Translations under genes and position numbers: made by a program
Source of the DNA: Cinnamomum chago
Taxonomy: Eukaryota > Streptophyta > Magnoliopsida > Laurales > Lauraceae
DNA length: 64,000 nucleotides
Direction of reading: 5' to 3'
Assembly: GCA_038049695.1 (NCBI GenBank)
Contig: CP142451.1
Coordinates: 72,353,501-72,417,500 of the forward strand
In this document: positions 48,101-60,126 of the stretch, piece by piece
Numbering within the stretch: the first letter of the stretch is position 1
How the letters are laid out: the number at the start of each line of letters is the position of its first letter
The notes under the pieces: generated by a model
Told to the model about the DNA's origin: nothing
Seen by the model: only the letters and a program-made list of their open reading frames with translations
Database searches by the model: none

Positions 48101-48416
48101 TGGGTGTCCAGGACCACCCCGATACGATCCACTTCGGTAACCCCTTTCTCCTTAGCCTACGGAATGGAAGCTGTAATCCCTCTTGAGGTCGGCCTTCCGA
48201 CCTTGAGGTCAGATCTCTTCGACCAGGGGCATAATGAAGTGAATCTCGCCAAAGAGCTCAATTTGGCCGAGGAACAAAGGGAATTAAGCAGCATCCGTGC
48301 GCCTAGCCTCCTACCAGTAGCAGCTATCCAAGGGATACAATCAGAGGGTCAAAGAAAGAAAGTTCTCAGTCGGGGAACTAGTCTTGAAGAGGGCGCTTCC
48401 AGCAGACAGAGATCCT
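45144..48416 (+). pseudogene. Pol of element D: RT, RNase H, archaeal-type RNase H, integrase
   Basis: Open from 45144 to a TAG at 46569-46571. RT carries VEVYIDDMVVKS and MPFGIKNAGATHQRL. After a frame break, the second RNase H at about 46835-47225 reads KVFVDGSSTSRRVGAS and SNCHADALANLAS. TGA at 47321-47323 follows, then an integrase piece at 47324-47788 with GYWWPYMQNDAQLYARKCEK and QWGLDIVGP. TAA at 47786-47788 and TAG at 47948-47950 match stops in A. VLWVSRTTPIRSTSVTPFSL is shared with A. Element H interrupts the end. Confidence 0.9.
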
Positions 48417-48439
48417 AACCATTACAACAATATGCACTT

Positions 48440-49075
48440 TTAGCGACGTTTTTTAGCGACGCTTTTGTAAATCGTCGGTAAAAGTCATACTTTTACCGAC
48501 GGTTATACAAAAACGTCAGTAAAAGTATGACTTTCACCGACGTTTTCCTTAAAAACGTCGGCAAAGTTGAATCTGGAACATAGGGAAGTGAAAATGAAAG
48601 ATTATTACCGACGAATTAGAAAACGTCGGTAAAATGACTTTTAGCGACGTTTTATTTGTTTTACCGACGACAAAAAACGTCGGTAAAAGTCTTTACATTT
48701 TTTATTTATTTTTCTATTTTCTTTTTGCCGACGAAAAAAAAACGTCGGTAAAAGTCTTTACATTTTTTATTTATTTTTCTATTTTATTTTGCCGACGAAA
48801 AAAAACGTCGGTAAAAGTCTTTTTATTTTTGATTTGCCGACGAAAAATAAAACTTCGGTAAAAGAAATTTTTTTTATTTATGTTTTTTTATTTTGCGGAT
48901 GAAATTAATGTTTTACCGACGAAAATTAGCGTCGGTAAGTGTTTTACCGACGTTTCGCATAAAACGTCAGTAAAAGTTGTTAATTTTTAACTTATTTTTT
49001 ATTAATAAAAATTTATTAATTTTTACCGACGAAAAAATTCATTTGCCGACGAAAATAAACGTCGGTAAAGATTCT
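48440..49075. repeat. Left subterminal palindromic repeats of H
   Basis: At least ten units of TTTTACCGACG-A/T-rich loop-CGTCGGTAAAAG form near-perfect hairpins. Such subterminal motifs are usual binding sites for CACTA accessory proteins. Confidence 0.85.
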
Positions 49076-52000
49076 ATTTTCCCCTCTCCCGCCCAATAGC
49101 CCTCTTTTATCTCTATCCCTCTCCCTTTTTTCTCTCTCTCGCTCTATCTCTCGATTTGCGCTTGTCTCGCTCTCTCTGTTCTCTCTGCTATTGATCTCTG
49201 TCCCTGGCTCGATCTCTGCGCTCTCTCTCGCTCGTTCTCTCTGTCTCTCTCGCTCGATCTCTCTGTCTCTCTCGCTTGATCTCTCTCTCTCTCTCGCTCT
49301 CTGCTCTCTCACTCTCTCTCTCTACCCGAAACCGATCGTCGCTCGAGGAAGGGTCTCCCTCTCTCACGCCGCTGCCTCTACTCGGACCCTCTCTGCCGTT
49401 GCTGCCTCTGCATCTCTCCCCTCTCTGCAGGTAGAGTAACTTTCTCATCTCTTCTCTCTTCGTTTCTATCTGATATGGCCATTTGCAACTTCTGTTTGGA
49501 ATTTTCGTGGTTAATAGGTTGCATTTCTTATTGTTACTCTCTGTTTTTTCTTTTCTTCAATACTTTATTTTATTCTATTTCAATTAGTTTTTTGATGGTG
49601 GGGTTCTACTAGTTATCTGCATTTGATTGTTTTGCTAGTCTTGGAGCAAAAACTTTTGTTGTGGGTGATTTGGGTTCTAGTAAGGCTTGGGTCAGAAAAT
49701 GATAACCCAGTATGAATTTAGATCAGGGAAAGGACATAACCTTAAAAAAGTTGACCCTAAAAATTATATATAATGCACAAACAGGGAAAGGAAACAAAAC
49801 TTTATAAAGATGGGGAGTCTTCTAATTTCTTGCCAATGTATCAGCCTCTTCACTCCATTCTCTTATAATATAAGAAAAAGCTATTTAGGGGAAGCTATAA
49901 TCATGATCTTTATAACCTCCAATTACACCAGTTTCTTTCTTGAATATGAAGCTCCTTGTGCCCACTTGTAGAATTAAGGCAATCTGTTTCAACTAATGAG
50001 CATTCTGAGCATGCATTTTTCAAAAGTTCTATCCTTTTTTTCGTTTATTGTAATAGCATTGTTGATTTCATCTTATAGCATTAATTGAGTTTTCTTAAAT
50101 TAGCAGAAAGAAAGCGATTAAAAGAAAAACCACAAAGTAATGTCTAGTCGTGCTGACAAGGCTAATTTTCACACTCAATAGCCCCAGAATCCTGGGTTGA
50201 TGAGAATACACATTTTTTTTTGCAATTACAACTAAATGAGACTGCTCATTGTATTCATTTCTTGATATGGACTGATGTTTATTCTCCTCATTACTCTATT
50301 TCAAAATTCAGTTTTCTATGTTCTAAACCATAAATATTGTGTTTCCCTCCAAGTACAACTGAACCCATTTGTCACACTCATAACTCATGACTCATCCAAA
50401 TGGTGGCTTGCAAATGAAACTCAGTAGTCCCTGTTTCATGGGCTTAATTTCGAACCATCATGAAAAAAGCATAACAAAATTGAGGATCACTCATCCAAAG
50501 TAATTTTAGAAAACTTGCCAGACTTGGCAATTTTATGAGGTTTATCCTTTTTGCAGGGGGGAATTGTACAGGGAAGCACTTCATATTCTCTAATGATGAC
50601 ATGAGTATGATTGTGGGGCTCGTTAGCTAATGATTCATCTCTTTAATATTGTAATAAAAAAAAGTAAAGATCAAACCTCCTATGCTGGTATAGAATATAG
50701 AGTCTAACCAATTACTTGGTGAAACTATGCAGTATCCTGAGACCAATATGGGCGAGTGTGAGTAATGAAATGTTACACTAAAGCATGTTAATGTGGTTGC
50801 CATGATGTTCTAAAGACCAAGACCAGAAGCTAGTCTTCTTGTGGGATTTAATCAATTAGGAGTTTTGAAGCTTCTATGGATTTAATAATCCTTTGGACTG
50901 CTGACGATCTTGCAGGTGTGTATTTTCCAGTTTCTGCACCTCCACAATGGGGGCTGGTTTTTGAAAATTGGAGCAGCTTTCAAAACAAACGCCCTTTCCA
51001 TGAATTGAATTGTTACATTTGTAAGAATTTTTTTGTTTTTTTGGTAAATGTTACATTTGTTGCTGCTTTATATTGTCTCAATTTTATATTCAAACAATAA
51101 CTCAACATATTCATCTATTTGCTTGATGTTTTAATTTAATGGTTGGTGGAGTCTCAATGTATAACTTTGATTGGTCTCATGTGTCTGCAATATGAACCTT
51201 GTTTAGTATTGGAGAAGTTTGGTGGAGTCTCAATGGATGAGCTGAAGGTAGGATTCATTACATATCTCATAGTGTCACTAGTGATATTATTTTCTGAATT
51301 ACGAGGTTTGCTAATAGTGGTGCCCTTTCCATGTCCCCTTCTATGTGGGAGCATGTGGAATTGGCCCACATGTGCATCTCTGCATTTTTGGTCCACCTTC
51401 TTGATGTTTTGGATCTTGCATACGCCTGTCATCTTGGCATGTGCTACCATGTGGAGAGAACATGTGTTTAATAAATTCTTTCCTAACTACAGTGCTTGTT
51501 TCTTTCTGTTGGAGGAAAAGGGTTGTAGTTTTGTTTTGTGTTAGATCTTTAGTGCTTGTATTAGTGATTGGTCTCATGGTATGTGCATGGTGTATTGGAG
51601 AGCCTGCAAGTGGATTTGAGTAGGGCTAAGAAAGGGAAGCCACCATTGAAAGATGCTGATGGGAAGACAAAGAAGAACCTGGCACCTGAAGCGTAATAAA
51701 ACTCTCAAATGTATTTTTTTTACACGACCATGCAAATTGGCTCAAGGTACCAACCTTCCTTACCAATATATTTTTGCAGGAGGGCTTCTTATCAGATATA
51801 GGGGATATGAAAGGCGTGCAGCATATTATTATTTTATCTCAAGTTTTCATTTCTCCATGAACTTGCTTATTGTCTTATGGATAATTTTATTTGGTTGCGG
51901 CATGGAGTGATAATAAGTTTGCAGCTGGCTGCTTATAAAGGTAGCAGTGGCATACAAGCTCTCATGAACATTAGTAGTTGATTCTCATTAATTTCTATGC

Positions 52001-54261
52001 AAAATTTTGATTCTTTGTTGTCCTACATAACTTTGGGAGAAAGGCTGAAAATGAATGTAAAGTAAGAAATGTATATGAAGATTATAGCAGCCAATGCTTG
52101 TGACAAGCTAAGCATCCAAGAGGTGGTTGATCCTAGTTTTGAGCAAACTACATTTACCTTCTATGTAAGAAAATAACATAAAAATTGTGTGCCTTAATAG
52201 GTGGTGAATGGAGAAGAAAAGGTTTCAGACTGGAAAGAATGCCTTGTGTCACTAATGAAAAATGGGGAGCAACTTCAATGACCATTCAAATCATTAAAGG
52301 ACAGGTATCTGCTCATTCATCTCATTGACCTCTGATCTTCACCTCTTCATCAAATATCTCGAAGAGAAATCACACATGGAAATCACTGTTCAGCGTGAAC
52401 TGCTTGTATCATTTTCTGGGATTTGGACTTCTTTTTTCCTTTTTCTTTTTTAAGGTCACAACATGTTTTAGGCAGGATCAGAACCAGTACATGTGTATAG
52501 CCAATTGGGCACTTGCATTGTTGGTAGGGTGTTGAGATTTTTGTTCCCAGAAGCACTCTCTACTCTAAAACCATACATGTAATCTTGTAAAAAAAGGACA
52601 TTGAACTAGAGCTGAATGATTCATAGTTCACACATTTGAGTCTGCATTTGTCAGACCTTAAAGAGAGAAATTTGGGCTCAATCCAGAGCCAAGAGACTTG
52701 TCAAGGCCAAAGACACAGGAGCACGCCTATCCTTTCCTTAGGTCTCTTTCTTTTATTTATTTTTTTCTCTACCCATACATTTTTCTCATACTCGCTTGGT
52801 CTAACTGATGAATGGGAACCATACTCTGTTTTCAGGACTGAGATTATCATTGTAGGCCTCATTCTATTACCTGATTGGTTAGGTCCAAATTTTGGCTGAG
52901 AGTTAGAAGATTAACTAGCCAAAAACACCTGGGTTGAGTGTTTTAGTCATGCATACCCTCATCCGAAGGTGGTTTACAGTTTTTGCTCCCATGGTAACCT
53001 TAAGATCCAGTTTGAATATAGAGAAAATATAAAGGTAGAGAATTCCCACTAGGTTGAAAATGTGAGGAGAAAATTAGAGGTGGAGAATCACCAAAGAAAG
53101 CTAAGCCATGTAGGAGAAAACCATTCAAAAGTGTTTTAAATAAATATTTATTAAATAGTTAATTGGCAATTTTTATTAATAAAAAAAGTTCACTAGAAAA
53201 AATGGCTTTTTTCTCCACCTCCTTGATAATGACCTCTCTTTTTACTCTTCTCCAAGTAGATCCAGGTAAGGGAATATGTTTTTGCTAGAGAATCATTTTT
53301 CTTCATCCTACTTTCTCTACATCCTAATGGGCCTGAAGACTCATCTGCCAGCCTAATTGTAGTTGTTCTTCTCTTTCTTTTTGAAAGGAAATATTTTTTA
53401 CGTTAATAATATTAAAACATCAAGTTGATACCCTGATATGTATCTGTGCCTTACACCTGTGTGTAGATTTTTCCATTTTGCTAAGACTTTCTAAATTGAT
53501 ATGCTTGGCGACTGTCGATCTTGTTTACATCTCCAGGAGCCCACCTACTGCAGGATACTGCGATTGGTAAAAACTATGCTTCAAATAAGGTAATCCATTG
53601 TGTACTATTTTATTTTATGTAAAATGAAAACATGTTCTATTCCTCTGTTCATTCCAAATTTAGTTCTTGGATTTTTTGTTTTATTTCATTTTGGGGCACT
53701 TAAGTATGTACCAAACATCGGATTTTCCAACACTTAGGCTCGAAAACGGCCCGCCGGGGGTTCGGAACAGGAGTCGGGCCCCGGAAAAATCGGGAACCGG
53801 CACGAGCACCTCGCTTGAGGCTAGAGTGACTTGTAGGAACTGAAGGTTCGAAGATAGGACTCCCGGTTAGAGAACTAGAGGCCAAAACATCGGATTTTCC
53901 AACACTTAGGCTCGAAAACGGATTTTCCAACATTTATAATTTAATTCATTGAAAAGATTCTAATGATGTTTTTGTCATTGCAGATTGATGTTGGCTTTGG
54001 GGTCGGTTGCAGACTAGCTAAATGTGTTTTATTCTTTTTAGTTTATTTGTATATGTATATTGGACATTTATATGGGACTGTATCATTATTGATTGTAATA
54101 TTTGTTTAATGAGATGAATGAGTTGATGAAAAATGACAATGGTTGTTTGCATGCATTTTTTATATTGAATATAGGTATATGAACAGGTTTATCTTTTGAT
54201 ACAGTTACATAAACAAGTTTACAGGAAAATTATATTGGAAAAAATATATTTTTTAAAAAAA
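49076..54261 (+). other. Gene-like, intron-containing interior of H; no product recognised
   Basis: A CT-rich stretch (49080-49330) resembling a plant 5' leader runs to an exon-like end CTCTGCAG/GTAGAG near 49430. Further exon-like segments with plausible splice sites include 51165-51248 (EKFGGVSMDELK), 51620-51695 (AKKGKPPLKDADGKTKKNLA, then stop) and 53985-54020 after a TTGCAG acceptor. The interior could be captured host gene pieces. None could be tied to a named family, and no transposase is seen. A 37-bp direct repeat lies at 53714-53752 and 53886-53922. Confidence 0.45.
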
Positions 54262-54890
54262 GATAAAATACTTTTACCGACGAAAAAAAACGTCGGTAAA
54301 AGTATTTTATTTTTTTTTATTTTTTTTTCAAAATACTTTTACCGACGTTTTTTTTCTTCGGTAAAAGTATATTAAAAAACAATTTATTCTTTTTAAAATA
54401 AAATACTTTTACCGACGAAAAAAAACGTCGATAAAAGTATTTTGAAAAAAATAAATAAATAAAATACTTTTACCAACGTTTTTTTCGTCGGTAAAAGTAT
54501 ATTGAAAAACAAAATTTATTTTTTTTAAAAAATAAAATACTTTTACCGATGAAAAAAAACGTCGGTAAAAGTATTTTATTTATTTATTTATTTTTTCAAA
54601 ATACTTTTATCGACGTTTTTTTTCGTCGGTAAAAGTATATTAAATTTTTTTTTATTTTTTATAAAAAATAAAATATTTTTGCCGAAGAAAAAAAAAACGT
54701 CGGGAAAAGTCAAATAAGCGTCGGTAAAAAAATAATTTTTTGCCGACGAAAAGAAATTTCGTCGGTAAAAGGTTTTGTCCACCATTTGTTGCCGACGTCT
54801 GGCCGACGAAAATATTTTCGTCGGTAAAGTGTTTTACCGACGTTTTAGTGACTTTTGGTGATGAAAAATTCTGTCGCTGAAAGTGCAGTC
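54262..54890. repeat. Right subterminal palindromic repeats of H
   Basis: About ten hairpin units of ACTTTTACCGACGAAAAAAA...CGTCGGTAAAAGT spaced by A/T runs mirror the left array. Confidence 0.85.
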
Positions 54891-54903
54891 TCTTGTAGTG
54901 AAT

Positions 54904-55046
54904 GAAGGCAAGCTCGCACCAAACTAGCTCGGGCCTTTTAAGGTGGTCTCGGTATCAGGGAGATCGGCTTATAGACTTGAGAGCGTGGATGGCAAAGAGT
55001 TGCCACGACTGTGGAATGCCATGCACCTCAAGAAATACTACTTCTG
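54904..55046 (+). pseudogene. End of integrase of element D
   Basis: Continues D pol after H: EGKLAPN, a stop, then GPF, SVSGRSAYRLESVDGKELPR and LKKYYF before TGA at 55044-55046. It matches A at 21735-21876. Confidence 0.8.
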
Positions 55047-55129
55047 ATTGTATTCAAATGATAAAGTCAATAAAAGAAGGGTCTTGTGGAAGATGCGTGC
55101 CTTGAGTCTCTTTTCAAGTTGTGAATCAA

Positions 55130-55440
55130 GGCTCCAGTCCTCGCACCAGCCTCCTCGAGCTCGGTCATTGGATCAGCTCCCCAGGCTCCGGTCCTCGTAC
55201 CAGCCTCCGCGAGCTCGGTCATTGGACTAGCTCCCCAGGCTCCGGTCCTCGCACCAGCCTCCTCGAGCTCGGTCATTGGACCAGCTCCCCAGGCTTCGGT
55301 CCTCACACCAGCCTCCTCGAGCTCGGTCATTGGACCAGCTCCCCAGGCTCCGGTCCTCGCACCAGCCCCCTCAGCTCAGTCATTGGACCAGCTCCCCAGG
55401 CTCCGGTCCTCGTACCAGCCTCCCCGAATTTGGTCGTTGG
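55130..55440 (+). repeat. 54-bp tandem repeats of element D
   Basis: About six units of GGCTCCGGTCCTCGCACCAG plus 34 bp, homologous to the eight-unit block in A. One unit has lost three bases. Confidence 0.9.
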
Positions 55441-55934
55441 GTTTGGTTTGCCTCCCAGCTCGGCCGAGCCCCTCCCTTCGAGATTATCCAAATTGACAAT
55501 ACAGCCTTAGTCCGATTTTTGGGACTTATCTCCAGCAACAAGATCGCACCTCAGGGTATGGGTCCAAGCTAACTGCAAGACATCTTAATAAAGCGGTTCC
55601 CTTGGAAGTATGTTGCTAAAGCCCCGACCCTGCTCACCGATCTCGTCCACTTGAAGTTTTGGAGGATTGACCAAGAGACGAGGAGCCTTGTCAAGTCTTA
55701 GTCTTACGGATTCACAGATCTTAGCCACTCGAAGAATTTCTCGGAAGCAGGGGGCCACATTTTCATTTAAAGATCTTGGATTAAAAGGTTAAATATACAC
55801 ACGCTATTGTGTATAGCCGGAAAGCGTTGAGCCCCGGTCTCATGAACCCACCGATCTCAGCCACTTGAAGGTTTGGAGAATCAATCAGTGACAGGGCATC
55901 AATTTTGACCAATATCTTTCTCTGGACCAGGAGG
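55441..55934 (+). other. D 3' region without gene
   Basis: Contains diverged copies of the ~118-bp repeat of A (CACCGATCTC...CACTTGAAG). No ORF is supported. A deletion of about 2.2 kb relative to A joins here near 55960. Confidence 0.6.
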
Positions 55935-56252
55935 TTAATTAAGTCCAGTTACTATAAGTTGGTTCAACTCTGCCACGCCCATTATTATTTTAAACCCATT
56001 TGGCATCAACTGGAAAGGGCAGATCCGCCACGAGCTGAGGCAGGATCGGAGAAGCGGGTGGATAGGGAACCTAACCCCACCCTCAATTACCGACACCAGA
56101 GGGAAAGGCATCCAATCCTTGAATCGGGTGAGGCCGTCAAAGAGGCCCTGAAGGTCATCGGGCTTCACCAGAACGTCAGCTGGTATTTTGAACGCCATCC
56201 TGAGTCCCTCCAGGGCTTGGGGGCTCTCTAACCAGTGGGTGTAAATTCCCAT
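55935..56252 (-). pseudogene. Antisense ORF of element D, exon 1 only
   Basis: Starts MGIYTHWLESPQALEGLRMA at 56252 and carries CPFQLMPNGFKIIMGVAELN, as in A. It stops at 55935, soon after a deletion junction near 55960. The Pro-rich and coiled-coil exons of A are gone, so only the first domain remains. Confidence 0.78.
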
Positions 56253-56529
56253 CTCCTAAAAGCCAAAGAAAGGCAGAGAGCAGGGACGAAGGAACAAGAC
56301 CGCAGAAAACCTAAGGGGCGGAAACCATCTGGACAAAAGGAAAAAGAGGTGGGAGGAGAGTGGCAGAGAAGAGAACTCACAGAGAGAATGTGACGGTTTG
56401 TAAGGAATGAAAAGCAAAGGGTGAGAAGTCTCCGGGTTCGTTGAGGTTCTGTTTTTAGCAGGGTGTCTTCTTCAGCAGGGTCTCTTTCTAGATGAAAGCA
56501 AAGATAAGAGGAGAAAGGGAAGAGGGCGT

Positions 56530-56545
56530 CCCCATTTTATAGAGG
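56530..56545 (-). promoter_or_regulatory. Antisense TATA-like promoter, element D
   Basis: Minus-strand CTCTATAAAATGGGG lies ~285 bp upstream of the antisense ORF start at 56252. It is conserved with A. Confidence 0.55.
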
Positions 56546-56880
56546 AACGCCCCTCTTGAATGTCACGCGTGCGAGGCAACGCTTCGGACTCTCCACGCGT
56601 CGCGTCGCTTCGATCCCAGTAAACAACCAGACGAAGGGTTACACGTGGCACCACCGGTCCATCTCCCACCATACCTCTGGTACGATATTTATCACATCGG
56701 GCATATGAAACGACGTCCGTGTGCTAGCCCTAGTGAAACATTTATGATAACGTATTTATCACCTAGGGCAAACGAAAAGGCATCATGATGAGGATCACAC
56801 GTCAGTAAGACACGACAGGATGGGGCCAGCACATCCTTTCAATCTTAGCTCCCGACCTCAGAGAGGATTCTAAAAGGCCG

Positions 56881-56894
56881 AGAGCTAGGGGCAA
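56881..56894 (+). other. Polypurine tract of element D
   Basis: GAGCTAGGGGCAAT precedes the 3' LTR start at 56895. Confidence 0.65.
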
Positions 56895-57119
56895 TTGTGT
56901 GGGGTCACTTCGTAATTACGGATCTATGTGGGGCCATTCCCAGTTTCGAGATAGTCCCTAGTCTCGGTGTTGCCCAGCTCGGTAAAAGCACCAGTTCGGG
57001 GAGGCACGGAGCCCATCTCGGTGGCCACGTCTGTGGTTGCCCACCATGGTCTCGGTCTTGGTCTTGGCTTGGTCTCGGCCTCCTGTTATTCAGCCATAAA
57101 CGCTACCATAAATGCGCTG
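56895..57119 (+). repeat. 3' LTR of element D, truncated
   Basis: The first ~225 bp align to the 5' LTR, ending AAATGCGCTG near 57118. About 457 bp and the right target duplication are missing. Unrelated sequence follows. Confidence 0.88.
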
Positions 57120-58434
57120 TCAGTTCGGCATTTTGGAATAGCTTTTCGGAATAATATTAAAATTTAAAATATATATACATTTATGTAAAACAAATAGAAA
57201 AATAAAAATATAATGTAAATTATGTATGTTTCTTGATATGATATCGAAGAAAAACATTTTTAAAAAAACAGTAAAGATTATGCTACAAACCAATGGACCA
57301 AAATAGACTTACATGGGCAACCGGAATTGGCCGGAATGGACTGGAATTCACATTGAACTTTTTTTACCCCCATTCCGCTTCGGCCAAAGGACCGAAACAA
57401 AAATGTTCCGTCTATTCCAGCTGAAACGAAATGGAGTTGATCATGACTAGTCATAATTATTGATCAAATGGACCCACTGAATTCTGTCGCATCATGCCAT
57501 ATGTGGGGCCACTTGCACTTTCCCTTTTTCCAAGAGTTTGGATAAAGTCCAACTCAATGAAATCATAGTGTGAAATGTCCTAGATGTCCAGATCGAATCC
57601 CCTGTCTTGTCTCCCACACATTTCCGATTAGTGGGGTGTCTAGAACTCCATCATATGGCCCACCCTAATGATAATTTAGACCGTTTAAGATGACTGTCAT
57701 TCCCTCCCAACTCCAGTGACGTATCATTAAAATTTCACTTCAGTAGGAACAAATCCCACATAAGATTCATGAGCACATGACTTATAATTGGATTAAAGTA
57801 TTTATGATTAATAATTAGTAAGATTGTGCTAATCATATTATCAAACATGAGATCAGTCTTTAGGTGGGAGAAGTGAAATTTGAGGATGCATCACTGAAGA
57901 GGATGACTTTCATCATGACCTGTCTGGATTACTATTAGGTACGCCCCAGTGCAATGTTTATGACATCCCACTTGCTGGGAAGCGTGTGGGAGACAGACAG
58001 GGGACCTTAATCACATACGCCGTCTTGGTCACACACCTTTTGTGGTTTACATCCACTGCATCTATTACCTAATAGCTTGATCGTTAGTGAATGGAACTAG
58101 GACATTGCTTCCAAAAGAAAAAAGAGAAAAAATATAGAAGCGAACATTATTTTTCTTATAGATGCAGACAAAGCTTCAGCATTCTATAGTGGGATCGAAG
58201 AAAACAAAGGCTCGCAATCATTGAGGGGTATGTATGTCTCTTCAAGAGGTCCATCAATGTTGAAGATGCATGCATGTGAGCACGTATATTACAGATAGGG
58301 AACTCAATCTCAATGTCCTTGCAGAAGAAAAAGTATCCACTTCCAATATTTGGACAATACCTTTCTCCATTACTCCGGGGCATTTTTTTCTAAGGCTTTA
58401 CAGGGACCTTCAGCTATAATGGTTGGGATAAAGA
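57120..58434. other. No gene seen
   Basis: AT-rich sequence with no supported ORF. It starts with a GGAATA/CCGGAAT-rich stretch (57120-57430). The missing NPF exons were not found here. Confidence 0.55.
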
Positions 58435-58439
58435 GTTAG

Positions 58440-59275
58440 TGTGTGGAGTGTTTTCCTAAGAGTAGGATTACACTAGTCTCGGTAGCAGTACCAGCTTAGC
58501 TCATCCCGATCTTAGTGTCCAAGCTCAGCAATAGTGCCAAGACACATCCACCTCGGTAACGGTACCGGTACCAGCTATGCATCTCATCTCAGCTCGGCAA
58601 TAGTGCTAAGACATCTTCGGTTCGGCAACAGTGCCAGCCAGCACCAAGCTTGAGCTAGCCTCGGTAAGAGTACCGATTATGCTCTTCTCGGTCTCAGTAT
58701 TAGGCACATCGGTAACAGTGCCAGGATGCGTCCAAATATGGTCTCGGTATCATCTTTTGCTCGGTACGTCCACAGAGATGAGTACTAAACCATGATTGTA
58801 CTTCCATAAAGTTACGGCTACGTTACAAAATGTGCTGACAGACAAGATGGACGCCGGATAATGTTAAGGGGTAGTCTTTATGAATCACATCCACATTGAT
58901 ACGAGAGGTCATCTCATGATCTGACTAAACCGTATCTCCACCTACCCCCCACTAAGGGAGCGCCAGGTGAAACCTCTACATATACAAGCTGGGAAAGAAT
59001 CCTTTCTCAGGTATGCAAGATAACGCCATATCACAGGTAATACACAATGTAATGCAATGTTAGCATACATGCATTTCTTCTCCATCCTTTGTTCAGCGAT
59101 AGCACTAACCCAGGCATCGGAGAGCCTTCGGCTGACGACAACCATGGTCTCTGATCTCTATTTCTCCTTCCCTTTCAGGTTCTAAGGCGATCCATCTTCC
59201 CTAAAGAAGCTTAAACAACATTATTATGAGTTTCATACTCACCTAATCGAAGTTCGTAATTTTTGGGCACTGACA
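58440..59275 (+). repeat. 5' LTR of element I
   Basis: 836 bp, TGTGTGGAGTG to GGCACTGACA. It contains degenerate repeats of CTCGGTAACAGTACCAG. Confidence 0.9.
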
Positions 59276-59277
59276 AT

Positions 59278-59286
59278 TGGTGCTGT
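59278..59286 (+). other. Primer binding site of element I
   Basis: TGGTGCTGT follows the LTR by two bases, at the place of TGGCGTCGT in D. It is a diverged tRNA-Asp-like site. Confidence 0.5.
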
Positions 59287-59309
59287 CTGTGGGAAAAAGA
59301 AAAAAAATG

Positions 59310-60126
59310 CCATGCCTCAAAAAATGGCGAAGGATCATCAAAGCCCCATCACCATCACCAACGATCCCCCGTCGAAGGAGTCCGGGGGAAAGTTTGGTAA
59401 GGTAGGCGTAGAAGGACCAGTAACTCAGACAGGTTTATCAGCAAGAGGGGTGACAGCACCTCCCCAGCAAAATGTTCCTCTATTTGGAGCACCCCCAATA
59501 GAGTGCTACCCTGTTGGAGACTCCCCCGCGGAGCAAAGCTCCAACAAGCAACTAGGTCTCGTCACTCCCTCCACCAGGTGGGCCGCGATAACGATAATGA
59601 CGAAGATCCGTTCCTCGTGGATACTAGCGCCTGAAACCTTGTCATCTAGGAACAAGACGAATTGATCCACCGACTCAAATGTCCGCCCGGGTTTCATCCT
59701 TTATGACGAAGACTCGGACCCCGAGCACTAATCCAGCATTTCATCCAGCGGGTGTTGGTATGGGATGACCTCCCCCTAAGGTGGTTCTGCATGCTCCCAG
59801 AAGGATCGACTTCGAGCTGATGGCAGCTCCGAAACTCTTTCGTGGAAAGGTTCCAGGCACGCAGAATCATCCCAGAAATAGACGACGACCTCATGTTCGC
59901 CATAAGGTTCTACACCGTCTACAGCCAAGTGGAGGACGCCACTGACAAAAGCGGCCTTCACATCCTTCAAACAAGCTCTGCTGCCAGGCAACGAGTTTCG
60001 AAAGGATCTAACTCGGTTCCCCATGGTCACAGTGAAAGCACTGATCGCCAGGGTGAACCAGATTTCCGAACGAGAAGACGAGGCTCGAGCTCGAGCTCGG
60101 GGGAGCCTCGATCTCTGGCAGAATAA
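59310..60126 (+). pseudogene. Degraded gag of element I
   Basis: Starts MPQKMAKDHQSPITITNDPP at about 59312, like the MPPK start of D, and stops at 59665. Further on it reads LPLRWFCMLPEGS, FVERFQARRIIPE and TVYSQVEDATDK in broken frames, matching PLRWFCALPGGS and TIYSQITDA of A. There is no room for protease or RT. It could only move in trans. Confidence 0.75.

Larger units (their letters stand above)
48420..54900. mobile_element. Non-autonomous CACTA-type DNA transposon H
   Basis: The right end, read inward, is CACTACAAGAGACTGCACTT; the left end is CATTACAACAATATGCACTT, so the left CACTA has one changed base. A 3-bp target duplication is AAC (48417-48419) / AAT (54901-54903), usual for CACTA. 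Both subterminal regions are packed with palindromic TTTTACCGACG...CGTCGGTAAAA repeats. No CACTA transposase (TNPD-like) domain was recognised inside. It splits the integrase end of D. Confidence 0.85.
39149..57119 (+). mobile_element. Tat/Retand-lineage Gypsy element D, split by G' and H
   Basis: Second copy of the element A family: 5' LTR, tRNA-Asp-like primer binding site, gag, protease, RT, two RNase H domains, integrase, 54-bp tandem repeats, a truncated antisense ORF, a polypurine tract and the first 225 bp of the 3' LTR. It sits in an NPF exon. G' (41668-44418) interrupts gag and H (48420-54900) interrupts the integrase end. By eye the two LTR pieces differ at about 15 of 225 positions, so D is clearly older than C. 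Confidence 0.92.

Noticed and set aside
49016-49448. Minus-strand Arg/Glu-rich ORFs (RERER repeats)
   Set aside because: They are the complement of a CT-rich simple-sequence leader with no domain or conservation evidence.
57120-58434. Remaining NPF exons after element D
   Set aside because: No transporter-like sequence is readable in any frame. The D 3' LTR is truncated, so the exons were probably deleted or lie elsewhere.
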